DNA of 64,000 nucleotides from Anadara kagoshimensis (GCA_021292105.1 CM037865.1:73114128-73178127), one strand, 5' to 3'; shown: positions 61,701 to 63,132, numbered from the stretch's first letter. Notes: generated by a model from the letters alone, not told the origin. A program made the numbers and translations.

Positions 61701-63132
61701 TGGTTTACAGCTGTTTCTCCACTTTTGCTTTGATCTTCAGAGGTGTCTCCACTTTCATTTCTGCTTTGACCTTCAAGGGTTTCTCCATTTTCATTTTTGC
61801 TTTGACCATCACCTGTTTCTGCACTTTCATCTTTGCTTTGACCTTCTTTCTGAAGTTGGCTCTGTTGTTTGATTGAATTTTGTTCTGTTACTTCTTTTTC
61901 CTCTACTGTTGTTTGTTGTACTTGTTCCTGGACTATGTTGGTATTAATTGCTGCAGATGTTGTTTTTACCTGATCTTTATTTTCTTCCCCACTACTTGTT
62001 TGGGTTTCTGCTACATTTAATTGTGTATCTGAAATTGGTAGCAGAATGATTAGAATTTGATGATTCTGTTTTCCCCATTCTAAGAAGAATAAGAATGATC
62101 ACCTGACAAATAATGAATAGCTTAGTTTCAAAATTAAATTCACTTTATTGTATGCAAAAAGTAGTTCATTAACACTGAGAAGGTTATGAAATTGGAAACC
62201 ATTAGAACAGTAAAAATTATTTGCTTCACATTAAATTCATAAATGGCCAAATAGCAGGAGTCAAGTCAATCACAGAGAAAACAATTTAAGACATGACCTT
62301 GACCTTTGACTCTGACTCCATTTTAAGTCACATTCATAACCCAAACTTCCTGCCAAAAAGCTTTACATATAGTTATGATAGCACTGTCTCTTGATCTTTT
62401 GCGAATAGGACAAAGCCCCTTGTACCCTAATTGTGAGATTTAGTGTTCAAATAACCAAAGTTGTGAAAACATTATTGTGACAAAACATAAAATTAACAAG
62501 TGACAACATGTTTAATGACCTCAATTATTAATATGTATTAGATATTTTTAATCCCAAATTGATTTTTGACATGAATTTATTATCATTTTGAATTATTTTT
62601 ACTTTTTTGTTTGTATTTTTTCACATTGTGAAAATCAACTTGATGCTTGTGAAAAAAAACCCATAAGATTTTTAATTTTGAATTGGGCTCAGTAAGAGCC
62701 CTATTAAAATAAAGCAATTTAAAGTTGAAACTACAAATGCTCTAAAACATAAAAAGTGTTTCCACATCGAAATAATAACAAACCTGTATCAATCCATTCA
62801 TTTCCACATTCCTCACAGAACTCATCATCAGAACTCAAGACGTTTAAGCAATCTTTATCATTCTCCAATTTTGCGTAACATACTCGACTGCCAGTTTGGA
62901 AAATTTTTGAGTTCACTCTCCATCCACATTTCTTGCAGAATTTCTGTCCTTTCTTTACAGGTGCTTGACAAACATCTCCATTCCTCTTTTTACCAGGACA
63001 TTTGATAGTTATATCATCAGGTGGTTCCTTGTCTTTCAGTACAGGAGTGGTGCATATTGGACAGCACTGATACTCTGCAGACAGCTCAAACCCACACAAT
63101 TCATCTCCTTTTTTACCTTGACATTTCACCAT
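2430..63132 (-). CDS. RNF213: RNF213 (mysterin)-like giant E3 ubiquitin ligase, N-terminal part, 17 exons, incomplete 3'
   Basis: Family role: RNF213 is a giant cytosolic AAA+ ATPase and E3 ubiquitin ligase acting on lipid droplets, intracellular bacteria and antiviral/vascular pathways. Exons (all minus strand): 63132-62784, 62028-60311, 59512-59442, 59069-58890, 47922-47726, 47587-47295, 46746-46490, 45278-45039, 44312-44111, 37409-37345, 18178-17866, 16071-15970, 13599-13504, 10492-10309, 9894-9583, 3635-3055, 2586-2430. Every join is GT-AG and phase-compatible; total 5,317 nt, 1,772 codons plus one base. Order: Cys4 zinc ribbons (residues 4-109), disordered linker (about 117-690), CBM20-like module (about 720-840), helical N-arm/stalk (about 840-1773). 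Exon 16 carries the family's E-R-I-E-Q ... V-I-L-E-V-x-E-S stretch, which matches the vertebrate stalk well. AAA+, RING and RZ-finger exons must lie below position 1. Identity is from recognised family motifs, not a search; a paralogue is possible, since bivalves often have several copies. Confidence 0.88.
3055..3635 (-). CDS. RNF213: RNF213-like exon 16: most conserved stalk segment in the window
   Basis: Codes residues 1527-1720. It contains D-L-C-K-P-G-I-L-E-E-I, L-S-L-E-E-V-I-E-H-V-W-E-P-V, I-A-G-T-I-Q-F-S-E-F, W-V-Q-E-R-I-E-Q-W-N-E-Y and V-I-L-E-V-V-E-S-Y-E-L-Q-G-D-F-G. The last two blocks correspond to the highly recognisable stalk stretch in vertebrate RNF213 (D-R-V-E-Q-I-x-E-Y ... V-I-L-x-V-x-E-S ... 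L-x-G-D-F), the strongest single piece of evidence for the identity. Acceptor CTTTCAG, donor GTG|GTAAGT, phase 0 out. Confidence 0.9.
3887..4073. mobile_element. Small mariner-type MITE, 187 bp
   Basis: Terminal inverted repeats CAGTAAAACCT / AGGTTTTACTA, with one end mismatch, are flanked by TA dinucleotides (3885-3886 and 4074-4075), as expected for Tc1/mariner targets. No coding capacity. It lies inside the head of the larger tandem-repeat element. Confidence 0.7.
4208..4589 (+). mobile_element. tRNA-derived SINE with 12-bp target-site duplication
   Basis: The 5' end is tRNA-like (Arg-type look): box A TGGCCTAATGGATAAG and box B GAGTTCGAGTTCC, followed by a tRNA-unrelated body and a simple tail of repeated CCAA (ATTCAACCAACCAACC). 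The same 12 bases CATATGGAATAT lie immediately left (4196-4207) and right (4590-4601), a clear target-site duplication. It has split one unit of the host tandem repeat. A genuine tRNA is unlikely because of the extra body and tail. Confidence 0.88.
4955..6500 (+). repeat. Tandem array, 10 units of 158 bp, carrying AGGTCAcagTGACCT palindromes
   Basis: The phrase ATACCAAG recurs at 5021, 5179, 5337, 5495, 5653, 5811, 5969, 6127, 6285 and 6437, a strict 158-bp period (152 for the last). Each unit begins with a cluster of AGGTCA half-sites and, in seven of ten units, a perfect GGTCAnnnTGACC palindrome. Units differ by a few substitutions only, so the expansion is recent or homogenised. Confidence 0.92.
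6553..7405 (+). mobile_element. Truncated CTCACCTG-family element with inserted foldback
   Basis: Contains one unit of the CCTTTGAACC / ATACATGCCTATA repeat and the common tail ending GACCTTTGGTCAGGTGAG. It is broken at about 6949-7148 by a foldback (see separate entry) and ends in a short (CA)n tract at 7345. Tail text such as AGCCATGGCAAC matches 38990 and 41550. Confidence 0.6.
6949..7148. mobile_element. GC-richer foldback MITE with CACAATGTTCCGAC arms
   Basis: The left arm (TTGACGTATC..CCCACAATGTTCCGACAC) is the inverse of the right arm (GTCGGAACATAGTGGGTGTG..GATCCGTCAA). The same sequence appears at 59790-59880 as a half copy. A run of ten or more C follows the right arm. It interrupts the tail of a CTCACCTG-family element, so it is a secondary insertion. 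Confidence 0.6.
7406..8400. other. Intron 15, AT-rich DNA with an (AT)n microsatellite
   Basis: An alternating AT tract lies at about 7765-7794. No coding or repeat structure otherwise recognised. Confidence 0.5.
8430..9260 (+). repeat. Diverged tandem repeat, about six units of 125-155 bp
   Basis: The phrases CACTCTATTCAAC, AGAACCAGAAA.ATATAGTTTA and GGGATCTCAA..TTTAAAA..TAG recur about every 125-155 bp, each unit ending in a C-rich stretch (CAGCCCCGCCC). Units are more diverged than in the 158-bp array, so this array is older. It ends shortly before exon 15. Confidence 0.75.
9583..9894 (-). CDS. RNF213: RNF213-like exon 15
   Basis: Codes residues 1423-1527: M-E-K-K-S-D-F-L-R-D-Y, L-T-E-E-I-L-S-R-V-L-N-G, F-T-Q-L-I-S-V-M-Q-S-K and V-Q-E-F-I-H-M-C-H-R-F-H. 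Acceptor ATTTCAG, donor CACG|GTAATT. Phase 1 in and out. Confidence 0.84.
10309..10492 (-). CDS. RNF213: RNF213-like exon 14
   Basis: Codes residues 1362-1423: A-M-E-K-G-F-K-I-D-P, R-Y-G-E-L-L-S-S-L-F and L-S-W-K-P-F-V-H-F-I-Q-M-F. Acceptor TTTCAG, donor T|GTAAGC, phase 1 out. The ATG near its start is internal: the frame runs one codon further to the acceptor. Confidence 0.82.
10548..10815 (+). mobile_element. Short copy of the GAACTAGAACTGTCTCT element, without tandem expansion
   Basis: It has the same head as the element at 3668 (AGAACTGTCTCTTAAGAG..CAAATACCCTGCC) and the same tail (AACAGACAGGATGATTG ... TTTGCAGGGGGGATATAAT), with only about 180 bp between them. This is the compact form of the family. 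A C10 run lies inside the head. Confidence 0.65.
11646..12129. mobile_element. Mariner-type MITE with about 115-bp inverted repeats
   Basis: The left end CAGAGTGGTGCAATATATAT and right end ATATATATTGCACCAATCTG are inverted copies, and the similarity continues inward through TTTGTAAAATCC and AATTTATTTCTTGGTCAAT to an AT-rich centre. It is flanked by TA on both sides (11644-11645, 12130-12131). No coding capacity. Confidence 0.8.
13504..13599 (-). CDS. RNF213: RNF213-like exon 13 (32 codons)
   Basis: Codes residues 1330-1361, F-H-Y-N-E-D-L-V-N-I-Y-C-T-K ... E-M-Q-D-I-L-S-K-M-A-F-T. Acceptor TTTATAG, donor ACG|GTAAGT. Symmetric phase 0, so skipping it would keep the frame. Confidence 0.77.
13851..15677 (+). 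mobile_element. CTCACCTG-ended tandem-repeat element with 166-bp units
   Basis: The head is AACAAGAGGCCCAGGGGCC..ATCGCTCACCTGAG and the tail AAGCTCACTTGAGCCTTTGGCTCAGGTGAGCTAAAAA, so short inverted CTCACCTG/CAGGTGAG ends bound it. Inside are seven units starting GATTTGAACAAACTTGAATC at 14331, 14497, 14663, 14827, 14993, 15159 and 15325. An ACGACG run precedes the tail. No protein encoded. Confidence 0.8.
15970..16071 (-). CDS. RNF213: RNF213-like exon 12 (34 codons)
   Basis: Codes residues 1296-1329, V-W-N-G-V-F-G-I-K-L-P-E-G ... E-S-M-E-S-L-L-E-E-R. Phase 0 to 0 between GTTTAAG and GTAAGG. Located by continuing the frame from exon 11. Confidence 0.78.
16280..17236. mobile_element. Putative TIR element (TGTAAACC ends), about 0.95 kb
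   Basis: The left end TGTAAACCGCTTTATATTGG and right end ..CATGGTTTACA are short inverted repeats, with related TTAGCG motifs just inside both ends. A long run of T (about 16720) and AT-rich filler sit in the middle. No clear target duplication was seen, so the exact borders are uncertain. Confidence 0.45.
17685..17809. repeat. Foldback: about 40-bp inverted repeat with 45-bp loop
   Basis: The left arm AAATAGTGCCCTTGGTTG..GGGA.ATATGGAGGATTGTCT pairs with the right arm AGACAATCCTCCATATATCCCTCAACCAAGGGTACTATTT. It lies 57 bp from the donor of exon 11, inside intron 11. Probably a small MITE. Confidence 0.8.
17866..18178 (-). CDS. RNF213: RNF213-like exon 11
   Basis: Codes residues 1191-1295: S-E-I-E-L-K-S-A-W-R-C-Y, a long hydrophobic helix around V-V-L-G-T-L-E-I-F-L-L-S-I-A-I-F-D, and F-E-K-Q-R-E-R-I-V-N-W-L-K-G-G. 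Acceptor TTTGTAG, donor CTTCAG|GTAAAT, phase 0 out. The hydrophobic stretch reads as a buried stalk helix rather than a membrane anchor. Confidence 0.83.
18876..20091. mobile_element. piggyBac-type MITE, complete copy with TTAA at both ends
   Basis: TTAA (18876-18879) precedes GGTAGTTCCATA, and TATGGAACTACT precedes TTAA (20088-20091). TTAA duplication is diagnostic of piggyBac-type (and Kolobok) elements. The body is colinear with the copy at 1-1294. The 91-codon open frame inside (19605) is not conserved in copy 1 and resembles nothing known. Confidence 0.82.
20160..21510 (+). repeat. Diverged tandem repeat with GGTCAcaaTGACC motifs, interrupted by a foldback
   Basis: Units of about 120-200 bp share AGGTCACAATGACC.., TGTGTTGCAACA, AAGTTGT.CCTATAAACCAAG and TCAAATTACTCTT. 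Perfect GGTCAnnnTGACC palindromes occur at about 20263, 21240 and 21430. A 123-bp foldback is inserted at 20667-20789. Confidence 0.7.
20667..20789. repeat. Foldback with about 52-bp arms
   Basis: The left arm (GGATCTTGCATGTGTGTTTATG..ATTAAACGAGTTGAATAA) and right arm (TTATTCAACTCGTTTAATAAATTCAATATTGCATAAACACGAATGCAAGATT) are nearly perfect inverse copies around an 18-bp loop. Likely a MITE core or snap-back insertion. Confidence 0.85.
21505..23518 (+). mobile_element. CTCACCTG-ended tandem-repeat element with CATAGGGTCCAATGTTAAAC units
   Basis: The head is GAGCCTGTATCGCTCACCTG and the tail AAGCTCACATGGCCTTTGGCCAAGTGAACTAA. Inside, about nine units of 105-170 bp contain CCCATAGGGTCCAATG, CGGCCATGTTTTT, GATCAGAAAAATTT and CATCATTCCTGTAAAG (around 22019, 22124, 22289, 22437, 22604, 22770, 22939, 23103 and 23271). 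The open frames here are unspaced by-products of the repeat. Confidence 0.8.
23718..23836. repeat. Imperfect foldback, about 50-bp arms
   Basis: CCATATAGGATAG..AAATCTCA.C..GGGGTTGAACATTTC..GTCAGAGAC is mirrored by GTCTCTGACCAGAAATGTTCAACCCC..GGTGAGATTTACCTATCGTACATGG. Probably a small MITE. Confidence 0.65.
23907..24077 (+). mobile_element. 5'-truncated non-LTR retrotransposon (LINE) 3' end
   Basis: GC-richer than its surroundings, beginning TCTCCGCCTGGATATACC and ending GGAATCAAGAGGAATAAGTAAGTAAGTA, a short tandem-repeat tail typical of CR1/RTE-type LINEs. It is flanked by near-identical AAGTATAATTAACATA (left) and AAGTATGATTAACATA (right), about 16 bp, a target-site duplication. No intact frame remains. 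Confidence 0.7.
24226..25639 (+). mobile_element. CTCACCTG-ended tandem-repeat element, full copy
   Basis: The head is AACAAGAGGCCCATGGGCCT TAACGCTCACCTG and the tail AGCTCACCTGAGCCTTTTGG..CAGGTGAGCTAAAAAT. Internal units of about 145 bp carry GTGACCTTGACCTTTGAACC and ATATACATGCCTATACAAAAAG. It is very similar along its whole length to the copy at 31576-33006, indicating recent activity of the family. Confidence 0.82.
26163..26466 (+). mobile_element. TRIM: 304-bp miniature LTR retrotransposon with tRNA-like sequence in its LTRs
   Basis: Two 104-bp direct repeats (26163-26266 and 26363-26466) both start TGTAG and end GTTACA, so they have the TG..CA LTR ends. Two bases after the left LTR is TGGGGGCTCATCC, a typical primer-binding site complementary to a tRNA 3' end (tRNA-Pro type). 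A purine-rich GGGAAGAA directly precedes the right LTR. AATA flanks both sides (4-bp target duplication). Each LTR holds tRNA-like A box (TAGCTCAGTGGTAGAGC in the right LTR) and B box (GGTTCTATCCC) sequences. The 96-bp interior contains a hairpin (ACCCTGGGA / TCCCAGGGT). No coding capacity; it must use another element's proteins. A dimeric tRNA SINE is the main alternative, but the binding site and purine tract favour TRIM. Confidence 0.75.
26597..27440 (+). mobile_element. CTCACCTG-family tandem-repeat element, 3'-truncated
   Basis: Head AACAAGAGGCCCAATAGGGC..ACCGCTCACCTGGG followed by about five units containing GTGACCTTGACCTTTG.ACC and TATACATGCCTATACAAAAAG. The tail with CAGGTGAG is missing; similarity stops around 27440. 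Confidence 0.72.
27870..28960 (+). pseudogene. Decayed transposon coding region
   Basis: Translating 28490-28960 in shifting frames gives A-L-H-K-E-A-D-T-R-I-V-P-H-G-V-E-A, then C-R-D-T-D-D-L-I-L-L-L-L-L-N-E and G-T-S-K-V, with stops and frameshifts between. The order E-E-A-D-T-R-I...D-T-D-V-L-(I/L)-L-L is seen in uncharacterised transposon-linked proteins of corals and molluscs. Upstream, 27870-28253 is an open frame with no recognised domain that may be part of the same relic. Base composition is slightly GC-richer than the intron around it. Identity of the element is unknown. Confidence 0.45.
29690..29957 (-). mobile_element. tRNA-derived SINE (minus strand)
   Basis: On the minus strand 29957-29886 reads as a tRNA-like head: A box TAGCTTAATTGG and B box GGGTTCGAACC. 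Related degenerate copies lie at about 42960-43010, 46960-47030 and 63290-63355, which share GTCTTG.TCAGACC..A followed by a B-box-like motif. Not a functional tRNA: it continues into a conserved body. Confidence 0.55.
30899..31575 (-). pseudogene. LINE ORF2 3' portion (zinc-finger C-terminus), separated from its RT by an insertion
   Basis: Minus-strand fragments in three frames give F-K-R-L-V-K-Y-W-L-K-I, then R-C-G-T-H-D-L-M-I-E-V-G-R-H-R-G, then R-V-C-V-I-C-N-S-G-x-V-E-D-D-Y-H-I-L-L-I-C. This order, ending in a C-x2-C...H...C finger, is the standard C-terminus of a group of APE-type LINEs without RNase H. Frameshifts and stops show it is dead. The matching RT domain is at 33007-33811. Confidence 0.75.
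31576..33006 (+). mobile_element. CTCACCTG-ended tandem-repeat element inserted into the LINE
   Basis: Head AACAAGAGGCCCATGGGCCT..CGCTCACCTG, tail GCTCATCTGAGCCTTTGGGC TCAGGTGAGCTAAAAAT, with about seven units of the GTGACCTTGACCTTTGAACC repeat. The CGACGGACG-type run near the tail is again present. It is nearly identical to 24226-25639. It sits between two halves of one LINE reading frame, so it inserted after the LINE. Confidence 0.85.
33007..33811 (-). pseudogene. LINE ORF2 fragment: reverse transcriptase domain
   Basis: The minus strand encodes G-L-K-Q-G-C-V-L-S-P-L-F-F-S-L-Y-I-N-K-L (RT motif with Q-G...S-P-x-L-F), the catalytic box L-F-A-D-D-I-V-M, then, after a frameshift, N-C-Y-T-Y-L-G (the Y-L-G motif downstream of RT) and an A-C-K-R-Y-L ... 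C-G-R-L-P-V-Y-I segment. RT copies RNA into DNA during target-primed integration. The 5' part (endonuclease, start of RT) is missing: at about 33811 it runs straight into the tail of another repeat. Inactive by truncation and frameshifts. Confidence 0.85.
33812..34319 (+). mobile_element. Tail fragment of a CTCACCTG-family element
   Basis: From AATGACCTTCATAATTGACC to CTCACATGGCCTTTGGCCAG GTGAGC; matches the 3' parts of the elements ending at 39175 and 41765. It lacks head and tandem units and abuts the truncated LINE. Confidence 0.65.
34320..37344. other. Intron 10, upstream end: mostly unremarkable AT-rich DNA
   Basis: At 35630-35770 there is a left-end copy of the mariner-type family (AGTCAAACCTGTCTATACAGG ends). 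At 36910-37240 a degraded repeat tail gives an open frame of 105 codons with no family resemblance. The remainder shows nothing I can name. Confidence 0.45.
37345..37409 (-). CDS. RNF213: RNF213-like exon 10 (65 nt)
   Basis: A small exon isolated between a 6.7-kb and a 19.2-kb intron. It codes residues 1170-1191: V-F-E-N-C-L-S-L-I-A-A-Q-L-R-D-R-E-K-N. Acceptor TTTATAG, donor AT|GTGAGT (close to consensus). It enters in phase 0 from exon 9 and leaves in phase 2, exactly what exon 11 needs. The peptide is a plausible helix. Confidence 0.75.
37505..37730 (+). mobile_element. Head fragment of a CTCACCTG-family element
   Basis: AAAAAGGCCAATGGGCCTTAATGGTCACCTGG resembles the family head (GAGGCCCATGGGCCT..CTCACCTG), with no units or tail; a second, fuller copy begins directly after it at 37735. 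Confidence 0.5.
37735..39175 (+). mobile_element. CTCACCTG-ended tandem-repeat element, full copy
   Basis: Head AACAAGAGGCCCATGGGCCT GATATGCTCACCTG, five units of about 146 bp (GTGACCTTGACC at about 37946, 38091, 38238, 38385, 38532; one of them mutated), then the tail with AGCCATGGCAACGCCACGAA and AGCTCACATGACCTTTCGGT CAGGTGAGCTAAAAAG. The tail contains AAGGTCACCTTGACCT, another perfect GGTCAnnnTGACC palindrome. Confidence 0.82.
39788..41765 (+). mobile_element. CTCACCTG-family tandem-repeat element, long copy
   Basis: The head is degenerate (AACAAGAAG..AAAAAAGACCCATTGGGCCTG..CGCTTACCTG). About nine units of 122-149 bp follow (GTGACCTTGACC at about 39970, 40119, 40241, 40388, 40535, 40677, 40824, 40967 and 41109), then the same tail as the previous element, a (CA)n tract at 41665-41720 and CTCACATAACCTTCGGTCAT TTGAGC. 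Alternate units resemble each other more than neighbours (for example around 40510 and 40800). Confidence 0.8.
42028..42303 (+). mobile_element. SINE-like or MITE-like element tail with hairpin end
   Basis: Contains GTAATGACGGCCATATTGGG, the tail-type run AGGCAGACAGATGGACAAAG and ends with a hairpin ATACCACCC..GGGTGGTAT. The tail style matches the family at 6500-6552 and 10745-10815. Confidence 0.45.
42319..42640 (+). repeat. Diverged tandem repeat, three units of about 105 bp
   Basis: TTG(C/T)TAA(A/G)GAC.TTTT starts units at about 42318, 42429 and 42531, each ending in AATGACAA.C.TGAAATC. Old array, strongly diverged. Confidence 0.6.
43113..43186. repeat. (AAAT)n microsatellite
   Basis: About 17 copies of AAAT with one short break, in intron 9. 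Confidence 0.95.
44111..44312 (-). CDS. RNF213: RNF213-like exon 9
   Basis: Codes residues 1102-1169 with S-L-K-D-L-V-T-S-L-A-H-L-F-P and L-V-P-A-D-C-C-I-A-T-L-Y-Y-Y-L-V. Acceptor TTATAG, donor AAG|GTAACT. Phase 2 in, phase 0 out. Helical stalk region; no enzymatic motif is expected here. Confidence 0.83.
45039..45278 (-). CDS. RNF213: RNF213-like exon 8
   Basis: Codes residues 1022-1102, including W-L-F-C-A-P-L-L-H-F-M-W-N-R-C and the tryptophan-rich P-A-W-W-G-I-V-E-Y-G. A P-L-L-H-F...P-x-x-x-x-W-W-G pattern recurs in the RNF213 N-arm. It was found by scanning for an acceptor that continues the frame of exon 7 (TTTTACAG) and a donor (AT|GTATGA) leaving phase 2. Confidence 0.83.
45365..45667 (+). 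mobile_element. Short element with ATGCTCCCC / GGGGAGCAT ends
   Basis: Begins GTATGCTCCCCGAATAAAAG and ends CTCTCCCTTTGGGGAGCATA, short inverted ends, with a run of AGACAAA units before the tail. Located in intron 7. Confidence 0.55.
45810..45931. repeat. Foldback with about 49-bp arms
   Basis: TATACAGGGTTTTGGCAG..TACATGGCCCCATGTA.CC..TCAAAGAT is mirrored by ATCTTTGACAGGTTACATGGGGCCATGTAACCTGCCAAAACCCTGTATA around a loop of about 24 bp. Each arm itself contains the palindrome CATGGCCCCATG / CATGGGGCCATG. In intron 7. Confidence 0.85.
46490..46746 (-). CDS. RNF213: RNF213-like exon 7
   Basis: Codes residues 937-1022. Starts N-V-K-L-Q-L-E-G-K-L and contains V-A-A-F-I-V-Y-L-A-K-T-Y and L-T-L-C-R-L-L-T-I-K-P, amphipathic helices typical of the stalk. 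Acceptor TACCAG, donor CAA|GTAAGA. An intronic in-frame TAA follows directly after the donor, so an unspliced reading would terminate here; the phase-2 exit fits exon 8 exactly. Confidence 0.84.
47295..47587 (-). CDS. RNF213: RNF213-like exon 6
   Basis: Codes residues 839-936, an alpha-helical segment with G-P-F-S-F-Y-S-G-V-V, then W-L-G-F-D-S-L-E-K-L-L and A-A-L-F-P-L-W-P-R-S. It follows the CBM20-like module, where RNF213 begins its helical N-arm. Acceptor TATTAG, donor GGACAG|GTAATG. Enters in phase 1 and leaves in phase 0, consistent with neighbours. Confidence 0.85.
47726..47922 (-). CDS. RNF213: RNF213-like exon 5: second half of CBM20-like module
   Basis: Codes residues 773-839. The pattern D-G-Y-F-L-Y-H-I-C-V-N-I-P and I-H-Q-K-F-C-Y-N-Y-F-V-R-H-G matches the later beta strands of CBM20, where a K-(F/Y)-x-Y-K-(Y/F)-(V/I) strand is usual, followed by F-T-D-E-Y-F-Y-S-K-Y-W. 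The acceptor lies after a pyrimidine-rich tract (repeated TTTTCA, then TTTTCAG). Donor AAAAG|GTATGT, phase 1. Only 138 bp separates it from exon 6. Confidence 0.85.
48050..49519. other. Intron 4, downstream end (left side): no gene or clear repeat seen
   Basis: AT-rich DNA between exon 5 and the first minisatellite block. I find no open frame with family resemblance, no terminal repeats and no tandem structure. Confidence 0.45.
49528..49949 (+). repeat. 49-bp minisatellite, left block (8-9 units)
   Basis: Unit GGATTGTGGTTTGGACATGG ATTGGTATGTTTGTTTTTAC TTTGCTTTA. It is broken off at 49949 by a transposon and continues at 54689. The unit length is not a multiple of three and none of its three forward frames contains a stop, which explains the 152-codon open frame here. 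Confidence 0.93.
52690..52744. repeat. (CT)n-(AC)n compound microsatellite
   Basis: About ten CT units followed by about fifteen CA units, inside the 4.7-kb transposon. Confidence 0.95.
52829..53012. mobile_element. Small mariner-type MITE (CAGT..AACCTG ends)
   Basis: CAGTTAAACCTGTCTATCAAGG and CCTTGAGGGCAGGTTGGACTG are about 22-bp inverted ends with several mismatches; the interior has AGTGGCC, GACAGGTGACC and GGTTCAAATAATATGAATAA, shared with 35634-35760. Another left end of the family starts at 63916. Confidence 0.6.
54689..55802 (+). repeat. 49-bp minisatellite, right block (about 22 units)
   Basis: AGGATTG recurs at 54689, 54738 and 54787 and so on with a 49-bp period. Units in the second half share variants (TTATTTTTA, GACGTGG), so subgroups are homogenising locally. 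Together with the left block this was one array of about 30 units before the transposon insertion. Confidence 0.93.
55882..56806. mobile_element. hAT element 1 (925 bp) with 8-bp target duplication
   Basis: Ends CAGAGCCCCACAAA and TTTGTGAGGCCCTG (12 of 14 matching as inverted repeats), flanked by TAATAGAC on both sides (55874-55881 and 56807-56814). The 8-bp duplication and CAG..CTG ends are hAT hallmarks. Near-end motifs CGCCGAAAT / CCGCCGAAT repeat. Contains a G16 run at about 56713. No transposase. An empty site resembling the flanks is at about 58625-58690. Confidence 0.85.
56869..58053. mobile_element. hAT element 2 (1,185 bp) with 8-bp target duplication and GTAATGCATTAC-rich ends
   Basis: Ends CAGGCATGGGGCGAATTACA and TAGCATTACCCCATGCCTG are inverted repeats; CCTATGAC flanks both sides (56861-56868 and 58054-58061). 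Both ends hold many GTAATGCATTAC-type palindromes and the middle is AT-rich without coding. Non-autonomous hAT. It sits only 62 bp from hAT element 1, in the same host repeat. Confidence 0.88.
58540..58876 (+). repeat. Direct repeat of about 85 bp enclosing minisatellite units and the hAT empty site
   Basis: AAAATAAGAATTCCAAAAAA..TGTCAGATTAACATATTTTGAA occurs at about 58565-58622 and 58818-58875. Between them are GTCCAGAATGCACACAAAGC, GATAATAGAGCCAAAACTTA and two units of the 49-bp minisatellite. The block ends 14 bp from the donor of exon 4. Confidence 0.75.
58890..59069 (-). CDS. RNF213: RNF213-like exon 4: first half of CBM20-like module
   Basis: Codes residues 713-773. After a basic R-R-R-D segment the strand pattern V-H-F-Y-A-I-M-S-P ... 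D-V-F-I-A-F-S-N-T-E-L-G-G-W-K-S-V resembles the start of a CBM20 starch-binding domain, with the conserved Gly-x-Trp of the L-G-N-W motif seen here as L-G-G-W. RNF213 is known to carry such a domain near its N-terminus, thought to contact glycogen or other glycans. The domain is interrupted by the 11-kb intron 4. Acceptor GTTTCAG, donor ATCAG|GTAGTT, phase 2 to 2. Confidence 0.82.
59442..59512 (-). CDS. RNF213: RNF213-like exon 3 (71 nt)
   Basis: Short exon between TTTCAG and GTATGT, coding residues 690-712 plus two bases. The peptide contains S-Y-A-N-V-A-K-Q-G. It enters in phase 0 and leaves in phase 2, exactly what exons 2 and 4 require. It links the disordered region to the CBM20-like module. 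Too short for identification alone; supported by phase and splice signals. Confidence 0.75.
59790..59880 (+). mobile_element. Half copy of the CACAATGTTCCGAC foldback
   Basis: GTTGCCGTGACGCTGCTTTGGTACCGTGA and GTCGGAACATTGTGGGCGTG are the inverse of text at 6955-7030. It lies in intron 2 within a locally GC-richer stretch (59690-59905). Confidence 0.55.
60005..60160. repeat. Near-perfect 156-bp foldback (64-bp perfect stem) in intron 2
   Basis: The arms 60005-60068 and 60097-60160 are exact reverse complements (start AAGGAATGACATTTACTTTG, end CAAAGTAAATGTCATTCCTT). The 28-bp loop holds its own hairpin ATGAAAGCC-TTC-GGCTTTCAT. A transcript would form one of the longest perfect stems possible in this window. 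Probably a very young MITE or snap-back duplication. Confidence 0.93.
60311..62028 (-). CDS. RNF213: RNF213-like exon 2: long low-complexity acidic/lysine-rich linker
   Basis: A single 1,718-nt exon (residues 117-689), open throughout. It is rich in Ser, Asn, Gln, Glu and Lys with almost no hydrophobic core, so it is probably disordered. At 61845-61640 it holds about seven degenerate 12-residue repeats of the type G-Q-S-K-x-E-x-x-E-T. Near its end (about 60560-60400) is a strongly basic run, including K-K-L-K-K-R-E-R-K-K-A-K-K, that resembles a nuclear-localisation or RNA/membrane-binding segment, flanked by an acidic stretch. A GTG at 61648 could be taken for a start, but the frame is open further upstream to a clean acceptor (TTTCAG) that matches the phase of exon 1, so the exon runs to 62028. 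Donor is GAG|GTAAAT, phase 0. Confidence 0.83.
61640..61845 (-). repeat. Coding minisatellite: about seven 36-bp units in exon 2
   Basis: Encodes G-Q-S-K-D-E-S-A-E-T-G-D, G-Q-S-K-N-E-N-G-E-T-L-E, G-Q-S-R-N-E-S-G-D-T-S-E, then D-Q-S-K-S-G-E-T-A-V and three more diverged units. The frame is preserved because the unit is 36 bp. Likely length-polymorphic; acidic and disordered. Confidence 0.85.
62029..62783. other. Intron 1: no gene or repeat recognised
   Basis: AT-rich 755 bp between exon 1 and exon 2 with canonical ends. At 62290-62340 it holds one GACCTTGACCTTTGACTCTG motif, a minor fragment of the repeat family. Confidence 0.5.
62784..63132 (-). CDS. RNF213: RNF213-like exon 1: start codon and triple zinc ribbon
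   Basis: Encodes residues 1-116 plus one base. The start is ATG at 63132; the codon before it is GTG and an in-frame TAA lies two codons further upstream, so this is the first usable Met. Three tandem Cys4 ribbons have near-identical spacing: Cys 4/13/24/27, Cys 45/55/66/69 and Cys 85/95/106/109, that is C-x(8-9)-C-x10-C-x2-C three times, each with a terminal C-x2-C knuckle. Vertebrate RNF213 also opens with a short zinc ribbon, so a Zn-binding N-terminus fits the family. The donor is GTTTGT (phase 1). The sequence CTTTATTTTCAG just upstream (acceptor at 63173-63174) suggests that 63133-63172 is 5' UTR spliced to a further upstream noncoding exon that I cannot place. Confidence 0.85.

Noticed and set aside
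61552-61872. Plus-strand open frames opposite exon 2 (His/Phe/Cys-rich)
   Set aside because: Antisense shadow of the 36-bp coding repeat of the RNF213-like exon; the sense frame has correct splice sites and phase.
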